Shown here: piece by piece, positions 25,738-37,300 of the stretch
Numbering within the stretch: the stretch's first letter is position 1
Layout of the letters: each line of letters opens with the position of its first letter
NCBI RefSeq assembly: GCF_028769735.1
Contig: NC_088172.1
Location: 90,556,951 to 90,620,950, forward strand
Direction of reading: 5' to 3'
Length of the DNA: 64,000 nucleotides
Source of the DNA: Zonotrichia leucophrys gambelii
Lineage: Eukaryota > Chordata > Aves > Passeriformes > Passerellidae
Translations under genes and position numbers: made by a program
Notes under the pieces: generated by a model
What the model was told of the DNA's origin: nothing
What the model saw: only the letters and a program-made list of their open reading frames with translations
Database searches by the model: none

Positions 25738-28136
25738 ACTCAGGGATGCAAAACTGCTCAGTTACTAACAAGTGCAGTGGCCAAATAACCTACTCTAGCA
25801 AAAACTGAGCTTCTCAGTTAAAAACATCTTACAAAGTTGAATTCAGAAGCACTGGAAACTTTTTTGGAAAAAATTTACCTCTAATTAGCTGAGCCCAGTA
25901 GCTAAGACAAGACAAGATAACATATCTCAAGCACCTTTCTCTGGCGGCAAACCCAAGTCTGCATCCCATTGCAGCCCTCAAATGCCTACATGCATGTGTG
26001 TGCACAATTACAGCAGCTCTGCTGACTGATAACTTGTTAAATTGACATAACTTGACTGTCAGGGTCCTAAGACTAATGAAACATGTAAAGTATGCCAGAA
26101 GTAAACAGCAGCTTTCCAGGAAACACTTAATTTACATTCTAATTAATGCAATGTGGGGTAGAAGTCATAAATAAAGGATTCAATCACAGTTCACTGTATA
26201 ATAGGCAGACTAGTTTTACACACCTGATATGACAGACAAGTACTAATGTAGGGTTATGGAAGATGCCAGATGGAAACCAGCTCTTCACATCTACAAGAGA
26301 CAAAGAGGTGCAGCACCTATAAAAACAAAGGTTTAATGCTGCAAATATCTTTTTTTAAAGTTTCCCTCCCTAGGAATAAACCACTTTTTTTCTTTTCTTA
26401 GAAGATGACAAGTGTAAAGAAAATTTCATCTAGAGGAGTCCTTGAAGGTTTGACAAACAGGATTTGAACACCACACCTTCAGGCTCATTAGCACTGGTGA
26501 TGAGTACTGCTCATACCCTGAGTGCCCTGGTAAAGATTGGAGTCTCACTTTTCAAACAGCTGGCAGAAGTCTTCCCAAAATAGCTGCCACCACCACCAAG
26601 GAACTCTGTTCATGCTCCTTGAAATGGATGATCACCAGGTCTGAATCTTGCTATTACATTTTTCAGACCTGTCACATATAGCATATTGCCTGCAATAGGC
26701 ATTTTTTGGATTAGGTAGAGTTTGAGGATGGATTCCTGCAGCAGTCACACCTATAGCCTCACCCTATCACAATTATGGTGCTCCAGCCACTCCCTTCTAG
26801 GGACCATACTATGCAGTTAATTCCAGCTGGTGAGCTCTGAACACAATGGGGGAGCAGAAAAGGAGGCTGGTTGCATTTAGCCACAATAAATTCATCTACA
26901 TAAAACCATTCAGAAATTCAATTTTGATGTCCTTTTTTTTGTGGAATGGTACATGTGGTTTACATTACTTTGAGAACACTTTGGTAAGCTCTCTGTTTTA
27001 TTTATTAAATGCAATCAATTCAATTTAAGAAAAAGAAATTAGTTACTTGCTTTCTAATTACAAACAAAATTATTTTAAATATCGTGCTTTTCTTCCCTGC
27101 TGAAACTACAGTAGAAAAACTAGCCTATGTAAGTGACAGAAGGTTATTGCAAACTAAGCTGATGAAATGAAAGGGAACAGTAAACATCAGCACCATAATA
27201 AAAGTAAAGTCCCTTTTTGCTTTTAACTATCTCTCCTCACTTGCTTCACATTTCCCCACTACTCCACCACAAGCAGCAACTCTTTCCATGGAACCCTCTA
27301 TGCTCATTCATTTTTGTGAAAAATACTTCCTCAGGAGCTATTTGTTTTTTTGCAACCATAGTGATAAAATATATTACTGGCAGGACTCTCAGGATTATAA
27401 ATAGGTATCATTCTTTGTTTAATTTCAGTAAGCCAGGACAAAATCACTGAGGTTTTTGCACACATGACTTTCATTAGGAGCAATGTACAACTGAAAACAC
27501 ATTAGGCTCTTGTCTTTTATTTTTTTTTCTATTTGTTTATACCTTCATGTAATTAGAAGGTTGGAAACTTTGGGGGTGTAATAGCAAAGATCCTGGGGAA
27601 AAAACACTGACAACTGAGGAAGGGGCAAAGTCACTCACACTAGGACAGTTACTAGCAATCTGTCAGAAAAGTGTTTGTTTTGAGGTTTTTGCTTGTTTCC
27701 ATTTTTGTTAAATTGTTTAAGATGTGTTACTTTGGTAAATATCCATCTAGTGCTACAAGTTGAGCATGCTGTCAACACTGTGCTTGAAGAAAGCCTAGTC
27801 TGAAAATCTAATACATTATTCCAGCTGAAACCTAAGAGACAGTTACTTTCTTCCCAAATGTCCACAGTCCCTCACTGAAGCCATGAGAGACCAAAGCTGA
27901 CATTTCATATACCTCGAAGTCAGACAAGCAGTGCCAAAAATAACCATTAAAAATGAGCACAAGCTTTTCTTTGGGTCAAATCTTTCAATAATTTTCCTTA
28001 AAATTCATATCAATGATGCTTAGGTAGGACTTGCAGGTTTTTTCAGGGCTTGTAAGCGCTCTGTATTGTGAGCAAAGACCCAATAGGACAACACAGAATT
28101 GATGTGATAAATAGAGGAGGTGCTCAACACTTGACA
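25738..28136. other. Unique non-coding sequence
   Basis: AT-rich DNA without a recognised gene or transposon. Short frames only. Confidence 0.55.
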
Positions 28137-28770
28137 TTTGGTACTGAACTCGGCAGCAATCCCCATCTTGCCCCACGGCCATGGACAGAGGAGGCACCGC
28201 CAGGACTCGCAGATCTCCAAGGGTTAAGCAGCGATGGGCGAGGGCGGGGTCGTGTTCCAGACCAGCAGTGGAGCTGAGCCACAGCATTCACAGGAAGGGA
28301 GCTGGAGGGATTCGCTGTTTGGGAGCCATTTCATGCCACCCTCAGGCAAGTCTCCCGTAGAAGTCAGCAGGACGCTCCTCTGGTTATGGGCAGCAGCAGG
28401 ATTTGGCTTCGGCTCTGAGGAAAAGGGATTCATAGGGGGAGCTTCTGGTAGCAGCATGTACACAAGGGAAGTTGGGCACAGCAGCATATTTCTTTCAAAA
28501 TCTCCCTGCTCCTGAAAGGCCACCCATGGGACACAGCCATCTCTCATGTAGCTATTGTTTTCCGTGGACATGAGCCATGTATTAACAGCCTCTCAGGCCT
28601 TGTGCTCAGCAGACAAAGACTGCCCTCTGCCTTCCTGCCTTCAGAGGCCACTCGCAGCACAAACAAGGCGAGGCCAGAAATACAGCTACCCTCCCAAAAT
28701 AGACTCCAGCAGCACCCAACATAATTCCTGCAGCCAGCATGGCAGCAACAGAAGGAGCCTCCCTGGAAGA
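28137..28770. other. Local GC- and CpG-richer patch
   Basis: The first 120 bp are about 60 percent G+C by eye, with roughly nine CpGs, for example gcgatgggcgagggcggggt near 28230. Flanking DNA is clearly AT-rich with few CpGs. Overlapping frames on both strands (28224-28571 minus, 28234-28515 plus) are as expected from low stop density in GC-rich DNA. It could be a small promoter or enhancer-type island, an unrecognised old exon, or an unknown repeat. None can be shown from sequence alone. Confidence 0.4.
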
Positions 28771-29784
28771 GCTGGAGGGCACCTGGAGCAGATGATCCCC
28801 AATCACTGATTTAGTAAGCACATACTCCAATTCAAGAGCCAGGGGCTATATGGTAGTGAATCGGGAGGAAAAAAAGGAACAGTTTCACACAAAGGTTTTA
28901 CTAATTTCACCACTGTCAGGTTGAGCTTCTCTAGTACAGAGAAAATGCAAAGGGTGGGGGCTGGAATGAGAAGGCTTGACTCCAAAGCCCTTTCTCAAAG
29001 CATTATTTTAAGGAGTGCAAGTAGATTTCCTTGCAATCTTCCCTTTCATTCCTTCATTAGGTTGTTTATTTTTTTTTTTATTTTGTTTTTTTTTTGGGGG
29101 GGGGGGGGAGGGGAATGGCAAGCATTCCCTGCAAAAGCAGGATGAAATTTAACAACAGCAGAGTTATCAGAAGCCTCACGTGTCAAATAAACACTACATT
29201 TCTCACAAATAGAAAACACACAAGCCATAAATCAAGGGTCCAGCAGAGAGAGGCTTGTCATTGGGAAGGTGTCAGTGCACATGGATTTGGATGGTTTCTG
29301 CCCTCAGGCTGCCTGAAGGAAGTTTTGACCCAGGATATTAATACAGCTTATTTGATACAGAGTGAGCCAGGCTGGGGCTCCAAGGTCTGTTTACATTACA
29401 AGACTGTGTGCCTTTGGGAGATTAACACCTAGAGAAAATGCATCTGTGTTTGTTCTGGGTGAGGCTACAATTTAAATTCTTATGTTATCACACAAACTAG
29501 ACATGATAGATAATCAATGCCCTGTGATAGTTAGTACTGAGGAACTGAGCTAGTTTTTTTTTGCAGGGTCATTATTCAACATATCATTCTTGCCATTTTC
29601 TTTTCTATTTAAAGTCAAATCAGGCATTTATTTTCCTGAGACTTTTATGAATGCATATGTACATTTTCATCTCTCAACATAAAGCACAACTGCCTGGATT
29701 ATGTCAGTTCTGTGCTTTTTTTGCAGGGATATAAAATATATTATATAGTTGCAAAACATTATATCAGAGAAATCACACAGACAT
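28771..29784. other. Unique non-coding sequence with homopolymer tract
   Basis: No gene recognised. Includes the T-rich and G-rich tract at 29069-29113, listed separately. Confidence 0.55.
29069..29113. repeat. Poly-T/poly-G tract (T10-G13-A-G4)
   Basis: T-rich run from 29069, then T10 at 29086-29095, directly followed by G13 at 29096-29108, A, and G4. The adjoining homopurine and homopyrimidine blocks can slip easily and could form unusual DNA structures. The exact length is prone to sequencing error. Confidence 0.85.
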
Positions 29785-31365
29785 CAGACTGAAAGTGATC
29801 TTAAGAGGGCTTCCAGTCTATCTTGTTACCTAGAAGCAGTAGCAAGTTTAATTGCAGCCATGACATATGTCCCTCAAATTTATCAAAACCTTTAGAAGAG
29901 AGTCTGCAACATTCCTGGGTAACCTATTCCAGTGATTAACAATCCTAGCTGTGCAGATATTTTTTAAGCAACCAAAAGCTTTGTTTTGCTACTGATGAAG
30001 CCAATCTCTGGATTTTTCTCACATCTTTAATCTACACCTTAGATTAATCTACCCTTTAGTAACTCCACCCCTTTGAAAGCACTGACAGCTGACTGCAAGG
30101 CTATAGATACACTGCCCCTACAGATATCAAATTAAATACAGGGACACAATGGCAATCTGGGCAGAGAGAGCAACAAGCACAGCTCAGGGTCAGTAGCACT
30201 GTTGAGAGCTAAGTGTGCAATACACTTTTCACATGCCTGAGCAAGAAAAGCACTGATCTGATAAATCTAAGTTCAGTTTAGTTTTTACAGAGAGCCTTCT
30301 ATTAACCATGTGAGAAAATATAGTGTTTGCAGTCCTACATTCCCCAGCCATGGTGACTGATAGATCTGCATCCCCTTTTTAACAGCAGCTGCTTACAAGA
30401 CTTGTACCCTTCCTCAGACCTACCTTTTCTAGACAAACACAAATCTTTCAACCTTTCAGCACAGATCATATTTTCTAAGTCTCAAATAATTTGGGTCATT
30501 CTTCTAGAATACACCCCACTTTTCTGTATCACTTTAAAAAGAAATGAAAAAACACAGGTCCAAAAATCCAGCTGCTGACTGCTTGCCACTGGACAGAGAT
30601 GTCTTGCACACTAAGAAGTGCTCCGTTAATACCTCATCTTTTATTCCTGTTCCACTTTCCAGGCACTAAAGCTCCACCTTCTCTCCTGATGCCAGGTCCC
30701 TGTGTGGTTGCAGATTCTCTGACACATTCTATTTTGCAGTTCTATAATCTGAGTGCCTTCATACTGATATATTTTTCCCAATGTATCATGTCCATTGTTC
30801 TTCTAATCCTGTGCGCTAAAGCACTTCTGTACCCTCAGTCTAAATTTTTACATGTTCACTTTCTATCTCATCATTCAAGCTACTAATGAAAATATTGATG
30901 GGAACCAGGCCCAAAATTAAGCCTTTTCAAGAGCAAAAATGAATTCTCCTGTTAGCAGGGTATGACTGCTAACTGCCTTCTCAGAATGGGGTTTTTATAG
31001 AATGAGGCCTTCCCCTGTTATCCAGGCAAAATTTCTCGATTTTTCTCCAGTTTACATGAGAGCATATAATCTCTCCCATAGTGTCCAAAATCCTGGCTTA
31101 AGTCAAGATGTATCACATTTACCACTTTTGCCTTATCCACTAAGCCAGTTTCCCTGGGAAGGAAGGAAATTAGATTGGTTTAACATGATTTGTTCTTGAC
31201 AAATACATGTTGACTCTGTTTTATCACTTTTTTATCTGCATGGTGTTTACACATGGACTGCTTAATAATTTGTTCTAGTATCTAATACCTTTTAAGATGT
31301 CAAGGTTACACTAATCAGTGCATAACTCCCAAGACCCTCTCCCTTCTCCCTTTTTTATTCATACT
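29785..31365 (-). mobile_element. Long, highly diverged CR1 LINE copy
   Basis: Blocks in order on the plus strand: a 3'-end region (gatcttaagagggcttccag, gggtaacctattccagtgat), a middle region (ctttcaacctttcagcacag, catattttctaagtctc, attcttctag) and an inner region. The inner region shows ttgccttatccactaagcca, gaaggaaattagattggttt, acatgatttgttcttgac, aaatacatgttgactctg and aatcagtgcataactccc. These match the CR1 3' UTR, the region just inside it and the reverse transcriptase portion in reverse order, so the element is on the minus strand and about 1.6 kb long. It is much more degraded than the other CR1 copies. All frames are interrupted; the 95-codon plus frame (30599-30886) is antisense to the element. 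Confidence 0.72.
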
Positions 31366-34300
31366 ACAGTCTGTTAAGAATTCAGTGTAGAAAAACATCT
31401 AGGTCTCCAGGAGAAGCAAAACTTTGTGTGCATGGTGAGAGTGCCATGTGAAAATTTAGGCAAGAAACACTGAACAGTTTTCTAGAACACTTTGGCAAAA
31501 ATGAAAGTTGGATTTATCTTCTTATCATTTTGAGATGAGACAAAAATAAACAAAGTGCAGGGTAATGCATGACCAGCAATGAATATTGTATAAACAGAAT
31601 TATTCATTGTCACAGAAATACGATCCCTATTATGTAACCTATTCCAGCTTCCTACCAATGGGTGATTATTTCCTACAAAGTATTTTCCACTGCTTTGTTC
31701 AACAGAGATTTAAGCAAATCAGTAAATAGCTTCCCCATACTTCCCTTGGGAAATTGTTGCACAGCTATATAATAGTCAGTTTGGTCTCACTGAAAACAAT
31801 AATACAATACTGAGACATATTTAATAGCAGCTAATTGCAACAATAAATATGTAGTAGTAATACTACCCCTCCTGGCTTTGTCCCATAGAGACAACTGTTT
31901 CCATTCACAGATATTATACCTACTTATTTTTCTGTTTCCCCTCTGATTTCCGAATACTTACATATTTGTGTTTTCCACTGTACACAATCACAATGCACTT
32001 CAGCATCTGCAGAGGTGCCTGGAGCATCCAGGCACACCTGACCTTCTATTTTTTGGGTGCAGTTATACCACACTCCCATTGGTCCCTGCTATGGTTCTGA
32101 GTGCACAGGAAAGCTTTTGTCAAGGAGATGATCTTGCAAACAGGAAGAACAAGAGAGAACACTGCATCAATTCAGTTACAATGCTATATATAATGCCTTC
32201 TATACAATGCCTCATCACAACGACTGCAGAGATTTATTTCTTTGTACCAACACTTACATTTATTGAAATGAAGTGGGATTAGATTTGATGTTGATTTTTG
32301 GATGCCCAGCATACTGCTCTCCCTTTTGGGTAGTGACTGGGAACTGAAGAATACCTGCAGTACCATATGATTTACCCTCTGCATGAATAAATGCTGTTTC
32401 CCATTCTCTATGTGTTTAAATCAGAGGCAGTTGACCTGTTTAGGATATGATCTATTCAGATAATAAAACCCACATGGCACATAGTAAAATGTTTTAATCC
32501 ATGATCCATGCATATACTTCTCTAGAAACAAAGATGGTTACAGACTGTAGCATATAAAATTTGCCCTGAGCTAGAAAGCCAAAGCCCTTTAGCACAGAGA
32601 CATTTTTGAATTGTGAACTTTATAAAACCCAACTCATAAGTTCTGCAGATGTAGCTTATTGCTGAGAAAAATCTAAGATGTTAAGCGCCAGTGTTAGCTC
32701 ATATAAGCTGGTATTTGTAAGTGTGCTGTTTAACTTGTATTGTTTTTCTCACCTTTTCTATATAGCAAAACCAAGATATTTTAAATTAAAGCTTTGGAGG
32801 TGTGTGGTGTGGCTGGGGTGTTCAAGAGTTTAATGGGGGTAAGGATGTGGTTTTGTCCTCTGCCATTTCTAAAAATTGTACAAATCGAAGCATATTTTTA
32901 AAGGGAATTTTACAACCTGTTTAATAACTTTTTAAAAGGTTCTGGTATTGCATCATGGGACTATGGGTACGGTAGGTCTTTTCCTGCACAAATGAGCAAG
33001 GAACACACCCAAGGAATGCTTAGTAATTTTAATAGCAGTTGCCATACAAAAATTCCGTCTGATTTTTAAGCAAAGGAATCCAGAAAAGCTAGTTGGCTTG
33101 AAATGTTATTTAAAGACATGGGGTTTGGACACAGACCCACACAAGCTGTTCAGCAGCAGATTATCCAGACTGTATCAGTTTTCCTCAACGTTATGGCTGC
33201 CTACTACTATAATTTTAAGTTGCTCTTATCCAACAGCAAAAAGGCACAGAAAGTTATTCAAGGTCCTGCACAGAGAGACATCTTAGACTGATGACCATTG
33301 GCTCTTTCTTTTACCTGGCTGCAGACAGATAGCAATGAATTCTGTCCATGCACAGTAGAACTTAGCCAGAGGTTTTTCCTTTTGGCATTTCATGCTTTGG
33401 AGAAGCTTCTTTGCAAGCTAATAAAAATGCCAGGAAGACCAGCTGCTCTTAAACAGTTTGCACAAAGGCAGATATAATTAATTCACAAGTTGGAAGCACA
33501 TTTGACAGAAAGAATTGTTTTGTTACCCCCAAATAATTGAGAAGCTCATATGTGAAATGTACATGCAAATATATCTCTTTCACTTAAATCCATACATTTA
33601 CACACCCTAACTAAAGACACTGTAGCCATCTCTCACAGCTAGCCATGAAGATGATTTGCAGAATAATCTAAATACTGCTGTGCAAGGAAAAGCTTGATCA
33701 ATAGGCCCCATAACTTAGAAGGAATGAATTTATGTTACTTTAATGGCATGTCCAAGAACATTAGGACCAGTCAAAGTCTATCCAGCTGGCCACATTTACC
33801 AGAGCTTTGTGTTTCTTTGGGTCATCACAATCGTGATTCCCACCAAACCAAATGTCCAAGACTTACAGCAATGAGAACAGGATTATTTAAGCAGTTCCCC
33901 CTTGCTTTTTCTTTTTTCAACCATATTCACATAAACTTGTCACCCATTTGCATACATTTGAGCAGTCTGCCTGCCTATAAGGCATCTGCACTTTTATGTT
34001 CATTTCTCTGACATCTGGAGTGCTATAAATTCAATGCTTGCCTTCATTTTTTCCTTTTCTCTCTCCCCCTATCCACTAAAGAAGTACTGGCACTAGCACG
34101 GATCAATCCAGTCACATCCAGGTCCAAACTCACTGGAGAGTTCCAAGCTTGAATGACTCAACTGGACCAAGAAGTTAAGAGTAGTGGGGAAAAAAACCAT
34201 CAATGGTGCCTCTGTAAGGAAAAAGCAGCAGTCATCCACTGCAACACAATTCAAAGGAAAATACTAACAGTGAACAACTAAAACAGTTGAAGTTGCCTCA

Positions 34301-37300
34301 GGGCATTTTGGAAGAGAACACTGAGGCAGGTATGACAAGCTACCACCCACTTCTGCTACATCCCTGCTGGGAAAGCAGGAGTTGATGCCAACACCCTGGG
34401 GAAAAACAAGCCTCAGAACAGCTCCAGGCTGACCAACTGAGCAACTCAGCCTCCCTCTGTGCTTCCCTTGGGATGACTAGACAGGTAAAGGACCACCACA
34501 GCACTGGGTGTGGGGACATTGTACCATGAGCATGGAAACTGCACATGTGTTTAGTGGGAATGTCTGGAGGAGCCAAGCACCCGAAAGGGATTCACAAGAA
34601 CCACTTTGCAAACCTCTGAGATATTGCAACACACAACACAAACATAAAATTAAGTTTTGTAAATCTGGCCAGACACCAAAGGCTTTGGAATTTGGCTGAA
34701 CACAGAGTTCCCTGATTCTTCCCCTGACTCTCAGCTTTCCCTGCAGACTGAATCAAAAAGCACAGATAATACCAGGCTGCTCATTCTCCTGCTGCCCATA
34801 CAGTGATATATTTTTCTTGCTCCGTTGGGACAGATGAAATAAGAGAAACGAAGCAGGGTCAGCCTGGTGTCTGTTGAGGGATCATCTCTTACTAACCAAG
34901 AAATGGCAAAATCCTCCTAAAGGTTCTTTGGGGAATATTTATTTTGTCCCACGCTTTTACTGTAATTGTGTTAATCCGATAGATTTGCTAAGCAGTAAAG
35001 CGTTGACTGGCATGTCTGAGGAATGCCTGTTGGGGAATGTGTCTGCACTGGCAGAGGACTGAAAATGCAGTTTACATAAGGGTGCAGACTGTATCTGACA
35101 AAGAATACATTATAGTATATGTTTCCTTCATGGTAAAATATGATGAGGTAATGGGGAGCAGGGTTAAAAGCTGAAGTGACTATATTTATGTGTCAGGTTC
35201 AAGGGGTTGTTTCAATTTCTGGACCCAATCAATGCCAAATTTCAGCTCTTCTTCTGTCCATGCTTCAATCGCCGGTGAGGGGTGGCTACTGTGTGTCCAG
35301 CTAGCAAACACTTCTGTGCTGGACTACTTCTATTCTCCTAAATTGGCATTTTGAGTGGAAAGTGTGGTGCCAAGCATGACAGAAAAGGCATGTAGAGCAG
35401 GGAAAGAGTGAAGTCAAATTATGTGGAATTGTCCATAATGAAAAATCAGGGGAATAAATCAAACTAGCAGCTATTTTGTCTATCACTCACATACAGATCT
35501 TCCTTCCAACAAAGAAATCACCCCTTTGAACAGGTGATTGTTCTTACAAGCTGCAGGGCACATCAGAGGAACATTTTAACAGTTTCATTTTCTCTCCTAC
35601 TGAGTTATGCTGCCCACATCCTCTGGGATCACATATGATCCAAGAGCCCACAGCTTTTTTTTGCTGTTGTTGGCTGCTCTCATTGCTAGAGCTCAAGTCC
35701 TGTCAGCAGAAGCTTCGCAGCGGATGCACAGGGAACCTGCCTAACATGTTATAAACTGACACAATTCCAGCAGTAGCCAGTGGTCTCACATAATGCAGTT
35801 ATTTTTTCCAGGCCTGTTTTCTTCTTCCAGCTGAGTTCCCAAAAGGCAGCAATGCTTTAATGGACCCACACAGTGAAAAAATGAGCAACAGCAGCATCCA
35901 AAAAGCTTTTGTTCATTATTGCATCCAGCCCTTCTGGAGTTCTCAGATGAACTGGAGGGCAAGCTTGGCTAGCATTTCCTGACTGAAGCACTGAGAAGGA
36001 CTGTCCCAAAATTTCACATGTCAGAGCCACTCCACGATCCACTATGCTACTTCACTAATGAGAAATTAGTGTATCAAAGTATGTCATATCTCTCAGGCAC
36101 CTGCCTTCTTCCTCGCCCTTCATTTGCCTGAGGACAGCTGGTCATCTCCAGAGACGAGTGGGCATCATGCTTCTCTAGACTGACACACAAAAAGGGCTTT
36201 TGTAAAGCATGAGGAGTGCTTGGGCCACTAATAAAACATGATGTAGCTTTGCCACTCTGAACAGACGAGATATCCCAGGGCTCAGGACTGATTTTTGTTG
36301 GTTTGGGTATTTTTTAAGCAACAGCCAAGTATTGTCATTTTCAGTAGACTCTAAGCTGCTGAAAGTCCCAGCTGCCTCTGGAAATCTTTGCCATGAAGCT
36401 TTCAAATCCACATTGACCAATGTTACAATAAGCCATTTCCACCATCCTTCAAGCTCTGGCTTACACCAGACCAAGCAGCTCAGGACAAAGGCTTGTCCAT
36501 GATAGATGCAAGAGACAACCTGACACCAGCCCAAGTGAGACCTTGCTTGATCCAGGCAAAGTCTTGTCAAATGCAAAGCCAATAATGGGAGTTGCAGAAG
36601 TTCACACTGGCACATATATGCTGAAAAGTTGCCTACTCCATGCCTCTTTCCTTCTTGCCATAAGAACAAAAGTGAAAAATATCCCTTAATTCCTTTGAGG
36701 CTTCATCCACACAGTTAACCTACAGGCCATGCATGCGGCCGCTCTCCCGCATCATCCCTTCTGCCTCCCCCCACTTTGGCACAAAGCACCAGATGAACAG
36801 CTTCAATTGCTTGAACAATGATCTTGGAAGTAAAGTATTTCCCTCCTTGCCACAAATCTTTATAAGTAGTGAAATAAACACCACAATGTGCCTTCTTCCA
36901 ACAGCTGGAAAATTATGGTCTGACTGAAATGACATCATTGTGTTTTCCTATGGAATTTCTGTGCTGTGAGATTTCAAGGAGAAGCTGTGTGGTGGCTTGA
37001 GGTAGGGTGAGAGAATGCTGTGGTGAAGTGGACAAATAAAAAAGGTGAAACTGTCTTAAAGAGGCTCTACTGTGAAATAAATGTTTATACAAAAACTGGA
37101 AAGATTCCTTAAAAACAGCCTGTTGCTTGGCTTATAGTCATTCCTTGATTCCAGCCTTCTACAGCCCTAGCTACTCTAGTATACAATATGAAGTTTCTCA
37201 ACATCCTATATGGTTCTTGCCCCTTGCCTCATTACACAAAAAAAAAATATGTGGAAGACATATCCCAGTAAGGCAGTAAGGGAATATCTCTGTCAAAGAG

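Noticed and set aside
33103..33291. 62-codon frame that at first looked protein-like (QQQIIQTV, KAQKVIQ)
   Set aside because: No family recognised, no flanking coding similarity, and a second overlapping frame of equal length exists. Insufficient for a pseudogene call.
36175..36669. 164-codon minus-strand open frame
   Set aside because: No recognisable domain, splice context or codon pattern. It has many Trp, Cys and Leu, as random frames do. Treated as chance.
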